Origin: an uncultured Clostridia bacterium
GTDB taxonomy: Bacteria > Bacillota > Clostridia > Christensenellales > UBA1242
Assembly: GCA_948442695.1 (NCBI GenBank)
Contig: CAOJSF010000001.1
Location: 199,342-263,341 of the forward strand
Direction of reading: 5' to 3'
DNA: 64,000 bases
Positions within the stretch are counted from its first letter, which is position 1, and every line of letters starts with the position of its first letter. Shown piece by piece: positions 6,745 through 17,399 of this stretch. Position numbers and translations under genes: made by a program. A model generated the notes under the pieces. It did no database searches and was not told the DNA's origin. It saw only the letters and a list, made by a program, of their open reading frames with translations.

Positions 6745-7824
6745 TTATCTTTCTATTTTTTTGATTATTGTGATAATTTTATCGCAGGCGTCCGAAATTG
6801 AACTTTTTTGCATATTTTCTTTGAATGTTTTGTCATTTTTGATTAAATTTTCTAGTTTTTCAAGAAAAAGTTTTTTGTTAAACTCTTCCTCTTCAATCAT
6901 TTCGCAGTAGCCTAGTGACTTGAAAAGTTTGGCATTTTCTATCTGGTCACCTCGAGAACAACTTTTTGATAGTGGGATGAGAAGCATAGGTTTTTTAAGG
7001 GCAAGAAATTCATTGATTGCACCAGAGCCGGCTCTTGAAATTATATAATCTGCAAGTGCAAGATAGTCGCCCATATTGTTTGCATAATCAACTTGAACAT
7101 AACCATTTTTGCGATTTTCTGTATCAATAGTTTTGCCTTTGCCTGTGATATGAATTATATTGAAAATCTTAAGCAAATCATCAAGATTTTCCATGGTTTT
7201 GTCGTTTATAAATTTTGCTCCGCTTGAGCCTCCAACAACCAAAAGATTTGGTTTGTTTTTATCAAGTTTTGGCAGAAATGGAAGATTGTATTTATTGCCA
7301 TTTAAAACCTTTTTTCTGATAGGTTGACCACTGTAGACAATCTTATCTTTTCCCTTGCAAGTTGATGGAAAGGCACAACACATAAAGTCGCAGAAGTGCA
7401 AGATAATTTTGTTTGCAAGTCCCATAGACAGGTCACTTTCATGACTGACAATAGGAATGCCCAGTCTCTTGCCGGCAATCACGACAGGCAGGGCGACAAA
7501 ACCGCCTTTAGAGAAAATCACATTCGGCTTGATTGTTTTTAAAATCTTCTTTGCATAGTTTATCGAAGAGAGCAGTTTAAAAGGAATCAAAAGATTTTTT
7601 GCCGTCAATTTTCTTTGCAATTTGACTGCCTCAATCTCGTGATATGTGATATCCTTTTCCATGGTGACAATATCTTTTTCCATGCCATTGCCACCGATAT
7701 AGTGTATATCATACTCTCCCTCTATTCGCTCTTTTATCGCTAGTGCAGGATAGACATGGCCGGCAGTTCCTCCGCCTGTCAGCACAATTCTTTTCTTTCT
7801 TGAAACTGTAAGAATATCGTTCAT
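6745..7824 (-). CDS. murG: MurG, lipid II-forming N-acetylglucosaminyltransferase
   Basis: A 359-aa protein, the normal length. MurG transfers GlcNAc from UDP-GlcNAc to lipid I at the inner face of the membrane, making lipid II for peptidoglycan. It shows GGGTAGH (17-23), SKGGFVALP, SHESDLSMGLANK (the clostridial variant of the HEQN motif), VVGGSSGAK and the UDP-GlcNAc site ISRAGSGAINEFLAL. Start ATG has GTGAGG upstream. It stands apart from other mur genes, facing away from gyrB. Confidence 0.95.
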   Translation of the reverse strand: MNDILTVSRKKRIVLTGGGTAGHVYPALAIKERIEGEYDIHYIGGNGMEKDIVTMEKDITYHEIEAVKLQRKLTAKNLLIPFKLLSSINYAKKILKTIKPNVIFSKGGFVALPVVIAGKRLGIPIVSHESDLSMGLANKIILHFCDFMCCAFPSTCKGKDKIVYSGQPIRKKVLNGNKYNLPFLPKLDKNKPNLLVVGGSSGAKFINDKTMENLDDLLKIFNIIHITGKGKTIDTENRKNGYVQVDYANNMGDYLALADYIISRAGSGAINEFLALKKPMLLIPLSKSCSRGDQIENAKLFKSLGYCEMIEEEEFNKKLFLEKLENLIKNDKTFKENMQKSSISDACDKIITIIKKIER

Positions 7825-8135
7825 AATAAAACCTCACTATGATTAGTATATGTGTTTATGTGATAAATTATTTAACAAATTATTATTCTACAAAATGAAT
7901 AAATATGCATTTTTATAAATAATTATAAATTCAATATTTTTAATAATTCCTTTCAAAATTTTTAATGACAAACTTCAAAAAAGTTGAGAATTTATAAACA
8001 ATCAAAAAATTGTTTATAGAAATTTGATATAAATTTGAATTATAATATTTTTATTATTAAATGATAAATAAAAGTAGCAAATAAACTTTCCAGCAAATTT
8101 TTCGACAAAATCTGCAGAAAACTGAAAAAAAATAA
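7825..8135. other. AT-rich divergent intergenic region murG/gyrB
   Basis: No gene is seen. It contains one perfect 10-bp hairpin, TATAAACAAT/ATTGTTTATA (7993-8018), without a T-tract, which could be a protein-binding site or an RNA hairpin. Confidence 0.5.
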
Positions 8136-8164
8136 TTGTTTAATCGAAAAAAGTATGATATAAT
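8136..8164 (+). promoter_or_regulatory. Promoter of gyrB
   Basis: TTGTTT (8136-8141), 17-nt spacer, extended -10 TGATATAAT (8156-8164). The leader of about 100 nt contains a hairpin AGTTTGAT/ATCAAACT (8208-8234). Confidence 0.7.
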
Positions 8165-8268
8165 TGATTTGTAAAATGAAAAAAATTAAATGAGAGCGGT
8201 GCTTGAAAGTTTGATAAATTATAGAAATCAAACTATGGTGCTACTTGATTTTTATGTTTAGGAGAGTT

Positions 8269-10221
8269 ATGGAAGAGAAGGATTATAATGCGAAAGATAT
8301 AGTCGTTTTGGAAGGACTTGATGCCGTTAGGCTTAGACCTGGTATGTATATCGGCACAACTGGCAGTAAGGGTATGCACCATCTTTTATGGGAAATTGTT
8401 GACAATGCCATTGATGAAATTTCAAATGGTCATGGGGACACAATTAAAATCACTTTAAACACTGATGGTTCTGCAACTGTTGAAGACAATGGTCGTGGTA
8501 TTCCGGTGGATATGCACCCAACACTTCATAAGTCGGGTGTTGAAGTCGTTTATACAACCTTGCACGCAGGTGGAAAATTTAATAATGAAAACTACAAATT
8601 TTCAGGTGGTTTGCATGGTGTTGGTGCATCGGTCACAAACGCTCTTTCAAAGTGGTGTAACGTAACTGTTTATAAGGACGGAAAGGAATATTTTGTTGGC
8701 TTCCATTCATATGAGGATGAAAAGGGAAAAATTCATAGTGGAATTGCAAAAGAGCCTTTGAAACTTGTCGGCAAGACTAAGAAGAGTGGAACTATGGTTT
8801 CTTTCCTGCCTGACAGTGCTATGTTTGGCAACTTGAAATTCAATTTTGACACCATTTGCACAAGGGCGAGAGAACTAGCATTTTTAAATAAAGGACTTAA
8901 GATTCAACTTATTGACCTGATTGAAAACAAAGAAGAGAGTTATCACTATGAGGGTGGAATTGCGGACTTTGCTGAGTATTTGGTTGAAGGTAAAAGCAAA
9001 CTTTTCTCAAAGCCTATTTATTTTCATGCTGAGGAAAAGAATTTTGACCTTGAAGTTGCTTTCATATACACAGATAGTTATACAGACAACTCATTCTCAT
9101 TTGTAAACAATATTCCAACTGTTGAAGGCGGAACTCATGAGACAGGTTTTAAAACTGCCTACACTAAAGTCATGAATGATTTTGCAAGGACAAACAATTT
9201 CCTCAAAGAAAAGGAAAACAACTTTTTAGGTGAGGACTTTAGAGAGGGATTGACTGTCATTCTCAGCATAAAAATGACGAATGTTCAGTTTGAAGGTCAG
9301 ACAAAGACAAAACTGGGCAATCCAGAGGCTAAGACACTTGTTGAAAGTCTTACTACAAAAGAACTTACTCGTATTTTCAGTGAAAAGAAACAGTTGTCTA
9401 TCGGTGAAATCATTATCGGCAAGGCAAAGGGTGCGGCAAAGGTGAGAGAAAGTGCAAAGAAAGCCAAAGAACTTGCCCGTGCAAAAAACAATGCCGAAAA
9501 CTTTAATCTTGTTGGAAAACTTGCTGCGGCATCATCAAAGAAGAGTGAACAATGTGAATTGTTTATCGTCGAAGGTGATTCTGCGGGTGGAACTGCTAAG
9601 CAGGGCAGAGACAGGCGTTTTCAGGCAATTCTTCCACTTAGAGGAAAACCTCTCAATGCTGAAAAGAAGAGAATTGACCAGGTGCTTGCAAATGAGGAAA
9701 TAAGAACTATCATCTCCGCGCTAAACGCTGGAATCGGTGATGATATGGATTTAAGTTCTCTTAGATACAACAAAGTCATCATCCTAAGTGATGCCGATCA
9801 AGACGGTGCGCACATTAGAGCAATTCTTTTGACATTCTTCTATCGATATATGCGTTCTCTCATTAATGAGGGCCATGTATATATAGGACTTCCTCCACTT
9901 TATAAAATCTATAAAAAAGATTATACAGAATATGTTTATTCTGATTTAGAACTGCCTGAGGCAATCGCAAGGGCGGGAAGAAGTTATGGACTTCAGCGAT
10001 ATAAAGGTTTGGGTGAAATGAATGCCGAGCAACTTTGGGACACAACGCTTGACCCAGAGAAACGAAACCTCATTCAGGTCACTATTGATGATGCTGCAGA
10101 GGCTGAGAAAATGGTCACAACTTTAATGGGTGACGATATCGAAGCGAGAAAGAAATATATCAACAAACACGCAAACTTTGATAGAGAAGATGAATTCTTT
10201 AAAAATTATAAAAAAATGTAA
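8269..10221 (+). CDS. gyrB: DNA gyrase subunit B
   Basis: A 650-aa protein, the standard length for Firmicutes GyrB. The GHKL ATPase site is visible as EIVDNAIDE (42-50), DNGRGIP and GGLHGVG (113-119). The transducer has QTKTKLGN, which favours GyrB over ParE. The TOPRIM part has EGDSAGG and DADQDGAH; the C-terminus has RYKGLGEMN. With GyrA it introduces negative supercoils using ATP. ATG 8269 has AGGAG just before it; in-frame ATG 8254 and TTG 8245 are less likely. gyrA follows after 164 nt. Confidence 0.95.
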   Translation: MEEKDYNAKDIVVLEGLDAVRLRPGMYIGTTGSKGMHHLLWEIVDNAIDEISNGHGDTIKITLNTDGSATVEDNGRGIPVDMHPTLHKSGVEVVYTTLHAGGKFNNENYKFSGGLHGVGASVTNALSKWCNVTVYKDGKEYFVGFHSYEDEKGKIHSGIAKEPLKLVGKTKKSGTMVSFLPDSAMFGNLKFNFDTICTRARELAFLNKGLKIQLIDLIENKEESYHYEGGIADFAEYLVEGKSKLFSKPIYFHAEEKNFDLEVAFIYTDSYTDNSFSFVNNIPTVEGGTHETGFKTAYTKVMNDFARTNNFLKEKENNFLGEDFREGLTVILSIKMTNVQFEGQTKTKLGNPEAKTLVESLTTKELTRIFSEKKQLSIGEIIIGKAKGAAKVRESAKKAKELARAKNNAENFNLVGKLAAASSKKSEQCELFIVEGDSAGGTAKQGRDRRFQAILPLRGKPLNAEKKRIDQVLANEEIRTIISALNAGIGDDMDLSSLRYNKVIILSDADQDGAHIRAILLTFFYRYMRSLINEGHVYIGLPPLYKIYKKDYTEYVYSDLELPEAIARAGRSYGLQRYKGLGEMNAEQLWDTTLDPEKRNLIQVTIDDAAEAEKMVTTLMGDDIEARKKYINKHANFDREDEFFKNYKKM

Positions 10222-10385
10222 TTTTTTAAAAACTTTTCATTTAATAAAACATTATAATGAAAATAAAAATTCTTCTTTAAGATTTTAATACAAAAATAAT
10301 TTTAATATTAAAAACAAGGTCAAAGCATCAAATTTTTGGTGTTTGAACAAAAATTTTTGAGAATAACTTATTTTTAGGAGCAAAA

Positions 10386-12878
10386 ATGCAAAACGAAGAA
10401 AATTTTGAACAAGCAAGAATGGACATTGAACCTCAGGTAACTGAGAATGAAGGTGAAAAAAACATTTCTTCATATGGCAAAAATGATGGTGGCGGAATCA
10501 TCTATAAAAACATGAGTGATGTCATTCATGAATCAATGATTCCTTACACCGAGCATGTCGTTATGGACAGAGCGTTGCCTAGAGTGGAAGACGGACTTAA
10601 ACCTGTTCAACGCAGAATTCTTTATGCGATGATGGAACTGGGGGTGACTCCAGACAAGCCATATAGAAAGTCGGCAAGAATTGTCGGCGACTGTCTGGGT
10701 AAATATCATCCTCATGGTGATACATCTGTCTATGATGCAATGTGTCGTATGGCTCAAGAGTGGGTGCTTCGTGCTCCACTTGTTGATGGACATGGAAACT
10801 TTGGTTCTGTTGACGGCGATAGTCCTGCGGCTATGCGTTATACCGAGGCAAGGCTCACTCCTCTTGCAATGGAAATTATGCGAGATATGGAAAAGGACAC
10901 TGTCAGATGGAGCCTAAACTTTGATGACTCGCTTAAAGAACCTGATATGCTTCCTGGCAGATTCCCAAACCTTCTTATAAATGGTGCATATGGTATTGCG
11001 GTTGGTGTTGCGACAAATATTCCTCCGCACAATGTTGGCGAAACTATTGACGGCGTCGTTGCCTATATCAATAATCCAAATATTAAACCTGAAGAACTTA
11101 TGAAGATAATCAAGGCACCAGATTTCCCATCAGGTGGTATAATCATCTCTCCTGATGGTGGACTTGAGCAGGCTTATAAAACTGGAAAGGGAAAAATACT
11201 AATTCGTGCAAAGGTTGGAATAGAAACAAATGGAGATAAGAGTTCTTTAATTATCACTGAAATTCCTTATCAGGTGAATAAGGCACAACTCCTTCAGAAA
11301 ATTGCCGAACTTAAGGAAAACAACAAAGAAAAGTTGTCAGCAATCACAGAAATCAGAGATGAATCTGACCGAAATGGAATGAGAGGGGTGATAAGGCTTA
11401 AGAAAGATGCTGACCCACAAAAGATTTTGGAATATCTGTTTAAGTCGACAAACTTGCAGGTTTCATATGGCATAAATATGGTTGCAATTGCAGACGGAAA
11501 ACCAAAACTTTTAAGTCTTTTAGAGATTGTATCATATTATGCACAATATCAAAGAGAGATAATTGTCCGCAGAACAAAGTATGACCTCAATGTTGCAAGA
11601 GAAAGGGCGCATATTGTTGAAGGACTTTTAATAGCAATTAAAAACATTGATGATGTAATTAAAATCATCAAAAAATCTTCAACCACATCTGAAGCAAAAC
11701 AAAGACTGCGTGATAAGTTTAATTTGTCAGAAAAGCAGGCTCAAGCAATATTAGATATGCGTCTTGCTAGACTTGTTCATCTTGAAGTAAACAAACTTGA
11801 GGAAGAACTTAAAGAACTCAAGGCAAAAATTCGTGAGTATGAACAAATACTCGCATCTAAAAAACTTCAATATGAAATTGTCAAGAAAGAACTTCTTGAA
11901 ATCAAGAGAAAATTCAATTCTTCAAGAAAGACAACAATTCTTTCAAGCAGTGCAATCAAAATTGAAAAAATTAAGGACGAAGATGAGGTTGACACCAAAA
12001 ATTATGTCTTTGCAATTTCAACTGAAGGCACAATCAAGAGGGTAAGCACCAAAAATTATGCGATGTCACAAAAAGGAATCGGTGAAAACACCGTTGCAAG
12101 TGACCTGCCAAAACAAGTTGAATCATTCTCAGCAAATGACACTCTGCTTATTTTCACAACGCTGGGCAATGTGATCAAGCGAAAGGGCAGTGAAATCAAA
12201 GAGTGCAAATGGAGAGATAAAGGAAATACCCTTCTTTCGATCGACAACAATATTTCGCTCAATGAACAACCAGTTGCAATTATGAAAGCGGAAGAAAGTG
12301 GTGAAATTTTGATGATGACCAAAAAGGGTATGGTGAAGAAGACCGAAGCCAAAGAATTCATCGTTTCAAAACCATTCTATCAGGTTTGTAAGTTGGGAGA
12401 AGAGGATGAGGTGCTTTCTGTTGAGTTTGACAAGAAAGATAAATCTATTCTTATGCTTACAAGAAATGGTATGTCTCTCAATTTTGAAAAGACTGATATC
12501 CCAACGCAAGGACGAATCTCTGGTGGCGTGAGAGGAATGAATCTTGATGATAATGATAGCGTGATTTTTGCTTCTCAAATTGATTTTTCTCATGTCGTTG
12601 TGGCAACTGAAAATGGATATTTGAAGAAGATGCAAGTTTCACAATTCCCAGTTTCAGCAAGATATAGAAAGGGTCTTAAATATGTCAATTTTGCTAAGAA
12701 TGCAAAATCTGTTGTGTTTGCTTCTTCTTGCAATGGAAACATTACACTTGCTGTTGATTTCGGCTTAAAGATTTTGCCTCTTGAAACAAAGAAACTTCCA
12801 AACAGTGAAAGGACTGCCTCTGGAAATGAAATTATTAAGAAAAACTTTATCTCAATAAATAAATTGATTGAAATGTGA
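10386..12878 (+). CDS. gyrA: DNA gyrase subunit A with divergent GyrA-box
   Basis: An 830-aa protein with the breakage-reunion domain and a C-terminal beta-pinwheel. The catalytic Tyr152 is in MRYTEARL. The quinolone region reads [14 protein letters not shown], with Thr113 at the place of E. coli Ser83. The pinwheel is present, but the region where the GyrA-box (QRRGGKG) is expected reads SQKGIGENT (about 561-569), so the DNA-wrapping signature is weak. A polar N-terminal extension of about 35 residues precedes the core. Start has TTAGGAGC. The pair could be functionally closer to topoisomerase IV, but neighbouring gyrB has GyrB motifs. Confidence 0.92.
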   Translation: MQNEENFEQARMDIEPQVTENEGEKNISSYGKNDGGGIIYKNMSDVIHESMIPYTEHVVMDRALPRVEDGLKPVQRRILYAMMELGVTPDKPYRKSARIVGDCLGKYHPHGDTSVYDAMCRMAQEWVLRAPLVDGHGNFGSVDGDSPAAMRYTEARLTPLAMEIMRDMEKDTVRWSLNFDDSLKEPDMLPGRFPNLLINGAYGIAVGVATNIPPHNVGETIDGVVAYINNPNIKPEELMKIIKAPDFPSGGIIISPDGGLEQAYKTGKGKILIRAKVGIETNGDKSSLIITEIPYQVNKAQLLQKIAELKENNKEKLSAITEIRDESDRNGMRGVIRLKKDADPQKILEYLFKSTNLQVSYGINMVAIADGKPKLLSLLEIVSYYAQYQREIIVRRTKYDLNVARERAHIVEGLLIAIKNIDDVIKIIKKSSTTSEAKQRLRDKFNLSEKQAQAILDMRLARLVHLEVNKLEEELKELKAKIREYEQILASKKLQYEIVKKELLEIKRKFNSSRKTTILSSSAIKIEKIKDEDEVDTKNYVFAISTEGTIKRVSTKNYAMSQKGIGENTVASDLPKQVESFSANDTLLIFTTLGNVIKRKGSEIKECKWRDKGNTLLSIDNNISLNEQPVAIMKAEESGEILMMTKKGMVKKTEAKEFIVSKPFYQVCKLGEEDEVLSVEFDKKDKSILMLTRNGMSLNFEKTDIPTQGRISGGVRGMNLDDNDSVIFASQIDFSHVVVATENGYLKKMQVSQFPVSARYRKGLKYVNFAKNAKSVVFASSCNGNITLAVDFGLKILPLETKKLPNSERTASGNEIIKKNFISINKLIEM

Positions 12879-12925
12879 GTTTGAACTAATATTTTAAAAC
12901 AATGTTTAAAATTATTTTAATTTTT

Positions 12926-12955
12926 AAAAAACTCCTTAATTTAGGAGTTTTTTTT
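12926..12955. terminator. Terminator after gyrA
   Basis: AAAACTCCT and AGGAGTTTT form a stem with a 6-nt loop, followed by a run of T. Confidence 0.85.
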
Positions 12956-12986
12956 AGTTGTTTTTTTACAAATTTTAATTATCTTC

Positions 12987-13015
12987 TTTACAAAATTAAA
13001 ATCATCTGATATAAT
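12987..13015 (+). promoter_or_regulatory. Promoter of the GT2-GtrA operon
   Basis: TTTACA (12987-12992), 17-nt spacer, extended -10 TGATATAAT (13007-13015), 34 nt before the start codon. Confidence 0.7.
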
Positions 13016-13049
13016 TTTTATAAAAATATATGAGCAAAAAGGAATTACT

Positions 13050-14306
13050 ATGGATAAAGATAAAGTTGTGCTTCTCATTCCTTCATTGAATCCAGATGAA
13101 AAGTTAATAAATCTGGTCAAGGAACTGAAAGAAAAAGAATTTGATAATATAGTTATCGTCAATGATGGCAGTAAGCAGGAATGTTTGCACTATTTTGAAA
13201 TATTAGAAAACGATTATAATTGCAAAATATTTTCACATTTTAGAAATTTAGGGAAGGGGAGAGCGCTGAAAAATGCTTTCAACTTTATTCTTACAAATTT
13301 TGAAGATTTTAAAACGGTCATAACTTTAGATAGTGATGGACAACATAAAGTCAAAGATGTAATCTCACTTGCCGAAAGATTTGAAACTGTTGAATCAAAT
13401 ACTTTAGGTCTCGGTTGTCGTAAGTTTGGTCAAAAGGACGTGCCTTTTAGAAGTAAGTTTGGAAATATTTTTACAAGAATGCTTTTAAAGGTGCTTTGCG
13501 GAATTAGCGTATCTGATACCCAAACAGGACTTCGTGCTTTTACAAAAGATACTATGAAAGAATTTATGGATATCCCTGGTGAGCGTTTTGAATATGAAAT
13601 GAATATGATTCTTGCGACTAAAAACAAAGATATAAAAATTGTTGAATGTCCTATTGAGACTGTCTATATTGAAGAAAACAAATCTTCACATTTCAATCCT
13701 ATAAAAGACTCTTTTAAAATCATTTCAAGACTGTTTGCAGTGTTTTTTAAATATACAATTGCTTCAATTCTTTCATTCTTAATAGACCTAGGATTTTTTG
13801 CACTCTTTGTTGCAGTGACTAAAAACTGGGTAAGTGCAAGTTTGTATATTATTTTAAGCACTATTTTTGCAAGAGTCATCTCTTCGGTGTTTAATTTCCT
13901 TGTTAATAAAAACACTGTCTTTAAACAAAAAGACAAAAGTCCAAAGTTTTTTATAATGTATTTCACTCTTGTCATTGTCAATATGGTTTTGTCGGCTGTT
14001 TTGGTTGATGTATTTGTCAAGTTCTGTTCATTCCCTGAAATTTGGGCGAAAGTTCTCGTTGATGGCACATTATTTATATTGAGTTTTGTTCTTCAAAGAG
14101 ATGTAATCTTCCGTGCAACTAAGAAAAAGAAGGCAAAATTAAAGGCATCATCAACTCAAAATCAAACAGTTTCTTTAAACAATGAAGAAACAAATGAAGT
14201 GCAAATTCAATCAGAAACAGATAATGTTTCAAATGAGAATTTTTCAAAAAATGCAGTTGATTCTAAGAATGATGAAATAAATCAAGATATTGAGGGGGGG
14301 AGGTAA
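13050..14306 (+). CDS. Fusion of GT2 glycosyltransferase and GtrA-like membrane domain
   Basis: A 418-aa protein. Residues 1-230 are a family 2 glycosyltransferase of the dolichol/undecaprenyl-phosphate mannosyl or glucosyl transferase type: VNDGS (38-42), NLGKGRALK, and the metal-binding DSD (94-96) in TLDSDGQH. Residues about 235-360 are four hydrophobic segments with the GtrA/DPMS pattern, followed by a polar Glu/Asn-rich tail. GT2 plus GtrA normally makes and flips a polyprenyl-phosphate sugar for extracytoplasmic glycosylation. Start has AAAAAGGAA. The next gene begins 3 nt after the stop and is the likely acceptor-side partner. Confidence 0.87.
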   Translation: MDKDKVVLLIPSLNPDEKLINLVKELKEKEFDNIVIVNDGSKQECLHYFEILENDYNCKIFSHFRNLGKGRALKNAFNFILTNFEDFKTVITLDSDGQHKVKDVISLAERFETVESNTLGLGCRKFGQKDVPFRSKFGNIFTRMLLKVLCGISVSDTQTGLRAFTKDTMKEFMDIPGERFEYEMNMILATKNKDIKIVECPIETVYIEENKSSHFNPIKDSFKIISRLFAVFFKYTIASILSFLIDLGFFALFVAVTKNWVSASLYIILSTIFARVISSVFNFLVNKNTVFKQKDKSPKFFIMYFTLVIVNMVLSAVLVDVFVKFCSFPEIWAKVLVDGTLFILSFVLQRDVIFRATKKKKAKLKASSTQNQTVSLNNEETNEVQIQSETDNVSNENFSKNAVDSKNDEINQDIEGGR

Positions 14307-14309
14307 CAT

Positions 14310-16214
14310 ATGAGTTACTTTATCGCCCTCTTGCTTGTTTTAGCACTGACATTTTCGCTATGCTATCTTTGTAAACAAAAATTTGAAATAATGTTTGCTT
14401 TGTCAATTTTTGGTATAATCCTTTTTCTATATATTTTCGGACTTTTAGAAATGTTAAAGGTAGGAAGTTGGCTGGCGTTTGGCGGAATAATTGTGCTTTT
14501 TGCGGGCAATTTAATCAAGATTATTGTCGAAAAAGACAAATCAATTTTAAAATTGTTTTTCACAAAAATTTCAATAGTGTTTTTGTGTGTTGCTGTTGTT
14601 CAGTTTCCGGTTTTTTATTTTTCTCGCCCATATATAATGGATGATCTTTCACACTGGGGAATCGTTGTCAAAAATATGTATTATTTTGGTGATTTCGGTT
14701 GTGGAGAGTTTTCAACTGATATGTTTAAAGGTTATCCTAGGGCAACAAGTCTATTTTTGTATTTCTTTGAATTTTTTGGGACCTTTTTTCATGAAGGGGC
14801 ATTATATATGGCGATGAACCTGTTGAATGTTGGTCTAATGTTGCCTATTTTCTCTATTTTTGAAAGAAAGGTAAATAAAAATGCCTTTATGCTCTGTCTA
14901 TTATGCGTGTTTGGATTGCCAGTTTTGTTTTTCCCTGTATTTTATAATTATATATATGTTGACCACTATTTAGGAGTCATTTTTGCATATTGTCTTATTT
15001 CATATTTTAAAGATAGAAAATTAAGTTTATTCACTATTATAAATCTATCTTTAGCGTTTGCAGTCATGATTCTATCTAAAAACACCGGCATTGTGCTGTC
15101 GCTATTTGTGGCTTTGATTATTTTTATAGATTTGGTGATTTGCAGAAGAGAGGTTTTGAAAGAATTTTTTAAAAACAAATTGAAACTTCTTTATCTTGCA
15201 ATTCCTGTCGTTGCCATGGTCTTTGCTAAACTTTCATGGTCTATTTATATAGATGTGAATCTGCAACAACAGGTGTGGGATACCAAAGAGTTTTCAATCG
15301 GTGCATTATTTAAATATATGTTTTCACCAAACGCATTTCAATCGCAGGTGAATAAAAATTTTGGACTTATTATTGTTGATATAACCACCATTGCTTCAAG
15401 TTCAATGTTCTATCTATGCTGGGCACCTATTTTGACTTTTGTTGTGATAGGGGTGTTATTATATCTTCTTTATAGAAAAACAAAAGATAAAAAATTTATT
15501 GTTTCACTTTCGGTTGTTTTGGCAATTTGTTTAGCAATATATTTGTATGGACTTTTAGTTGCATATGTTTTCACATTTAATGAATTTGAAGCCTTGAACG
15601 GTGCTAGTTTTCATAGATATTATTCTACTCTGCCTTTGGGTATAATCTTATTCTTAGTTTATCAAATTTTTAATGTTCATGTTTCAACTCAAACTCAGCC
15701 TGAAAAATCTTATGTAAGAAATAGAAACAGCCTTTTCGCAGGATTATCAATCTTTTCTATCATTTTAATTGTTGCATTTCCTGTGATTAGCATTTTCACA
15801 AATGCACTTATGAAACCATATGATCGCTATTCAGAGTTTTGTCAGACACTTGACTATAGAACAGATAGTGTCTATTATGTCAATGTTTACAATGATAAAC
15901 AGACAATGAAACGGGCAAGATATGTCTCAACTCCTGTTGACTCTTGTGGGCTTAAGAATGGTGGCTCTTTTGGAGATGGAACAATGGATTTGCCAGAAGA
16001 GTGGGGTGACCCTTTCCTTGAGACAACAACCTTTGAAAAATTGCAAAAGAAGTTGAGTGAAGAATATAATTATTTATATCTGCATTTCATAAATGATGAG
16101 TTTAAAGAAAAATTTGGTGACTTGTTTGAAAGAGACGAAGATATAATCGAAGATAGATTTTATAAAACAGAGATGGTCGACGGAAAACTTCTCATAACTC
16201 TTTTGGATTTTTAA
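14310..16214 (+). CDS. Polytopic membrane protein, possible GT-C glycosyltransferase
   Basis: A 634-aa protein with about 12 or more hydrophobic segments and a C-terminal soluble part of roughly 120 residues. After the fourth segment an extracytoplasmic loop carries DDLSHWGIVVKN; an acidic pair in the first large outer loop is typical of GT-C enzymes that use lipid-linked sugars. No family-specific motif beyond this is certain. It follows the GT2-GtrA gene by 3 nt with a strong GGGGGAGG site, so the two probably work together: one makes the lipid-linked sugar, this one transfers it. A flippase or polymerase is the alternative. Confidence 0.65.
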   Translation: MSYFIALLLVLALTFSLCYLCKQKFEIMFALSIFGIILFLYIFGLLEMLKVGSWLAFGGIIVLFAGNLIKIIVEKDKSILKLFFTKISIVFLCVAVVQFPVFYFSRPYIMDDLSHWGIVVKNMYYFGDFGCGEFSTDMFKGYPRATSLFLYFFEFFGTFFHEGALYMAMNLLNVGLMLPIFSIFERKVNKNAFMLCLLCVFGLPVLFFPVFYNYIYVDHYLGVIFAYCLISYFKDRKLSLFTIINLSLAFAVMILSKNTGIVLSLFVALIIFIDLVICRREVLKEFFKNKLKLLYLAIPVVAMVFAKLSWSIYIDVNLQQQVWDTKEFSIGALFKYMFSPNAFQSQVNKNFGLIIVDITTIASSSMFYLCWAPILTFVVIGVLLYLLYRKTKDKKFIVSLSVVLAICLAIYLYGLLVAYVFTFNEFEALNGASFHRYYSTLPLGIILFLVYQIFNVHVSTQTQPEKSYVRNRNSLFAGLSIFSIILIVAFPVISIFTNALMKPYDRYSEFCQTLDYRTDSVYYVNVYNDKQTMKRARYVSTPVDSCGLKNGGSFGDGTMDLPEEWGDPFLETTTFEKLQKKLSEEYNYLYLHFINDEFKEKFGDLFERDEDIIEDRFYKTEMVDGKLLITLLDF

Positions 16215-16225
16215 AAGTTTTGTAT

Positions 16226-16256
16226 AACCAGTGCATTTTATTGCGCTGGTTTTTTT
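16226..16256 (+). terminator. Terminator after the membrane protein gene
   Basis: AACCAGTGCA and TGCGCTGGTT pair (one G-T) around a 6-nt loop, followed by T6. Confidence 0.85.
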
Positions 16257-16587
16257 AAGAATGAGGGAATGACAAAAACGAATAGAGTGTTTTCATTAGA
16301 TACGAAAGAATAAATTTTTATAATTCAACAACACCTTAAATAACAACGCCTCAAATAAGTATGAATAATTTAAATAAGAATAAAAATAGACTTGTTTAAA
16401 AATTAATTAGAAGTTGTTTGATAGTAAAGAAAAAATTCTAATTTTTAGTTCTTTTTTATAAAATCAGTAAATATATTTATAACAATTGAGAAATTACTAC
16501 TTTTTTCTACACATATCGACAAAAATTAGACAATTTTCTCATTTGAAATTTTTTAATTTTATTTTATTATTAAAAGTGAGGTTTGTA
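16257..16587. other. AT-rich intergenic region before the deacetylase gene
   Basis: No convincing gene. A frame open from 16486 joins the deacetylase but has no ribosome-binding site. A short ACAAAAACGAATA (16272-16284) matches a conserved stretch of the two cassette cores, possibly by chance. Confidence 0.4.
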
Positions 16588-17352
16588 ATGCCATTTTGTG
16601 TTATCAAATCAAAAACAATCAAAATTTGTTTAGCCATGCTTGTTGTTGTGGTTTTGCTGGCGGTGTCTTTTGAAGGTACGGCTTGTGCCATGGTCTGGTT
16701 TGGCAATTCTTCAAGAAAAGTCCCAGTCTACAAAGTTGACACCGAGGAAAAGCAGATTGCCATTTCTTTTGATGCGGCATGGGGAGCGGACAAGACACAA
16801 GAGATAATTGATGTGCTTGAAGAATACAATGCCAAAGCAACTTTCTTTCTTGTGGGATTTTGGGTGGATAAATATCCTGAAATGGTGAAAGCCATTGACG
16901 ATGCTGGTCTTGAAATCGGGACTCACTCAAATACTCATCCTGATATGGCAAAACTCAGCAAAGAAAGTGTGAAGAGCGAACTTGAAATTTCTATGTCAAA
17001 AATCACTGCCATAACAAACAAGAAGGTTGAGGTTTTTCGCCCACCATTCGGCTCTTACAACAACACACTTCTTTCTACCTGTGAAGAACTGGGACTTATT
17101 GCAGTGCAATGGGATGTTGACAGCCTTGACTGGAAGGGATTATCTGCTTCGCAAGTGACAGCAAGAGTTATGAAGGGTGCTGGGAATGGCTCAATAATTT
17201 TGATGCATAACAATGCCGACCATGTGGTTGATTCTGTCAGACTTACTCTTGACTACTTGACCAAAAACGGATATAAAGTCACATCAGTTGGCGACTTGAT
17301 TTACAAAGATAGTTTTACAATAGATGCAAACGGCGTACAACACAAAAAATAA
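16588..17352 (+). CDS. Polysaccharide deacetylase, PdaB-like
   Basis: A 254-aa NodB-homology protein. It has an N-terminal signal or anchor segment (residues 10-33), then the metal and catalytic motifs: FDAAWGADKT (the D-A variant of FDDG), THSNTHPD with the paired His, RPPFGSYN, WDVDSLDWKG and ILMHN. This pattern matches clostridial PdaB-like deacetylases, which act on peptidoglycan and in spore formers are linked to sporulation. I chose ATG 16588, with GTGAGG upstream, over an upstream in-frame start at 16486 that would put extra sequence before the signal segment. It shares an operon with ssb. Confidence 0.88.
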   Translation: MPFCVIKSKTIKICLAMLVVVVLLAVSFEGTACAMVWFGNSSRKVPVYKVDTEEKQIAISFDAAWGADKTQEIIDVLEEYNAKATFFLVGFWVDKYPEMVKAIDDAGLEIGTHSNTHPDMAKLSKESVKSELEISMSKITAITNKKVEVFRPPFGSYNNTLLSTCEELGLIAVQWDVDSLDWKGLSASQVTARVMKGAGNGSIILMHNNADHVVDSVRLTLDYLTKNGYKVTSVGDLIYKDSFTIDANGVQHKK

Positions 17353-17399
17353 ATTTCGAGATAAACTTTCGATAGATTAAAAGGAGCAACAAAAAGAAA

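Noticed and set aside
8269..12878. gyrB-gyrA pair as topoisomerase IV (parE-parC)
   Set aside because: The GyrB has QTKTKLGN and gyrase-type TOPRIM motifs, and GyrA keeps a full-length beta-pinwheel; only the box is weak.
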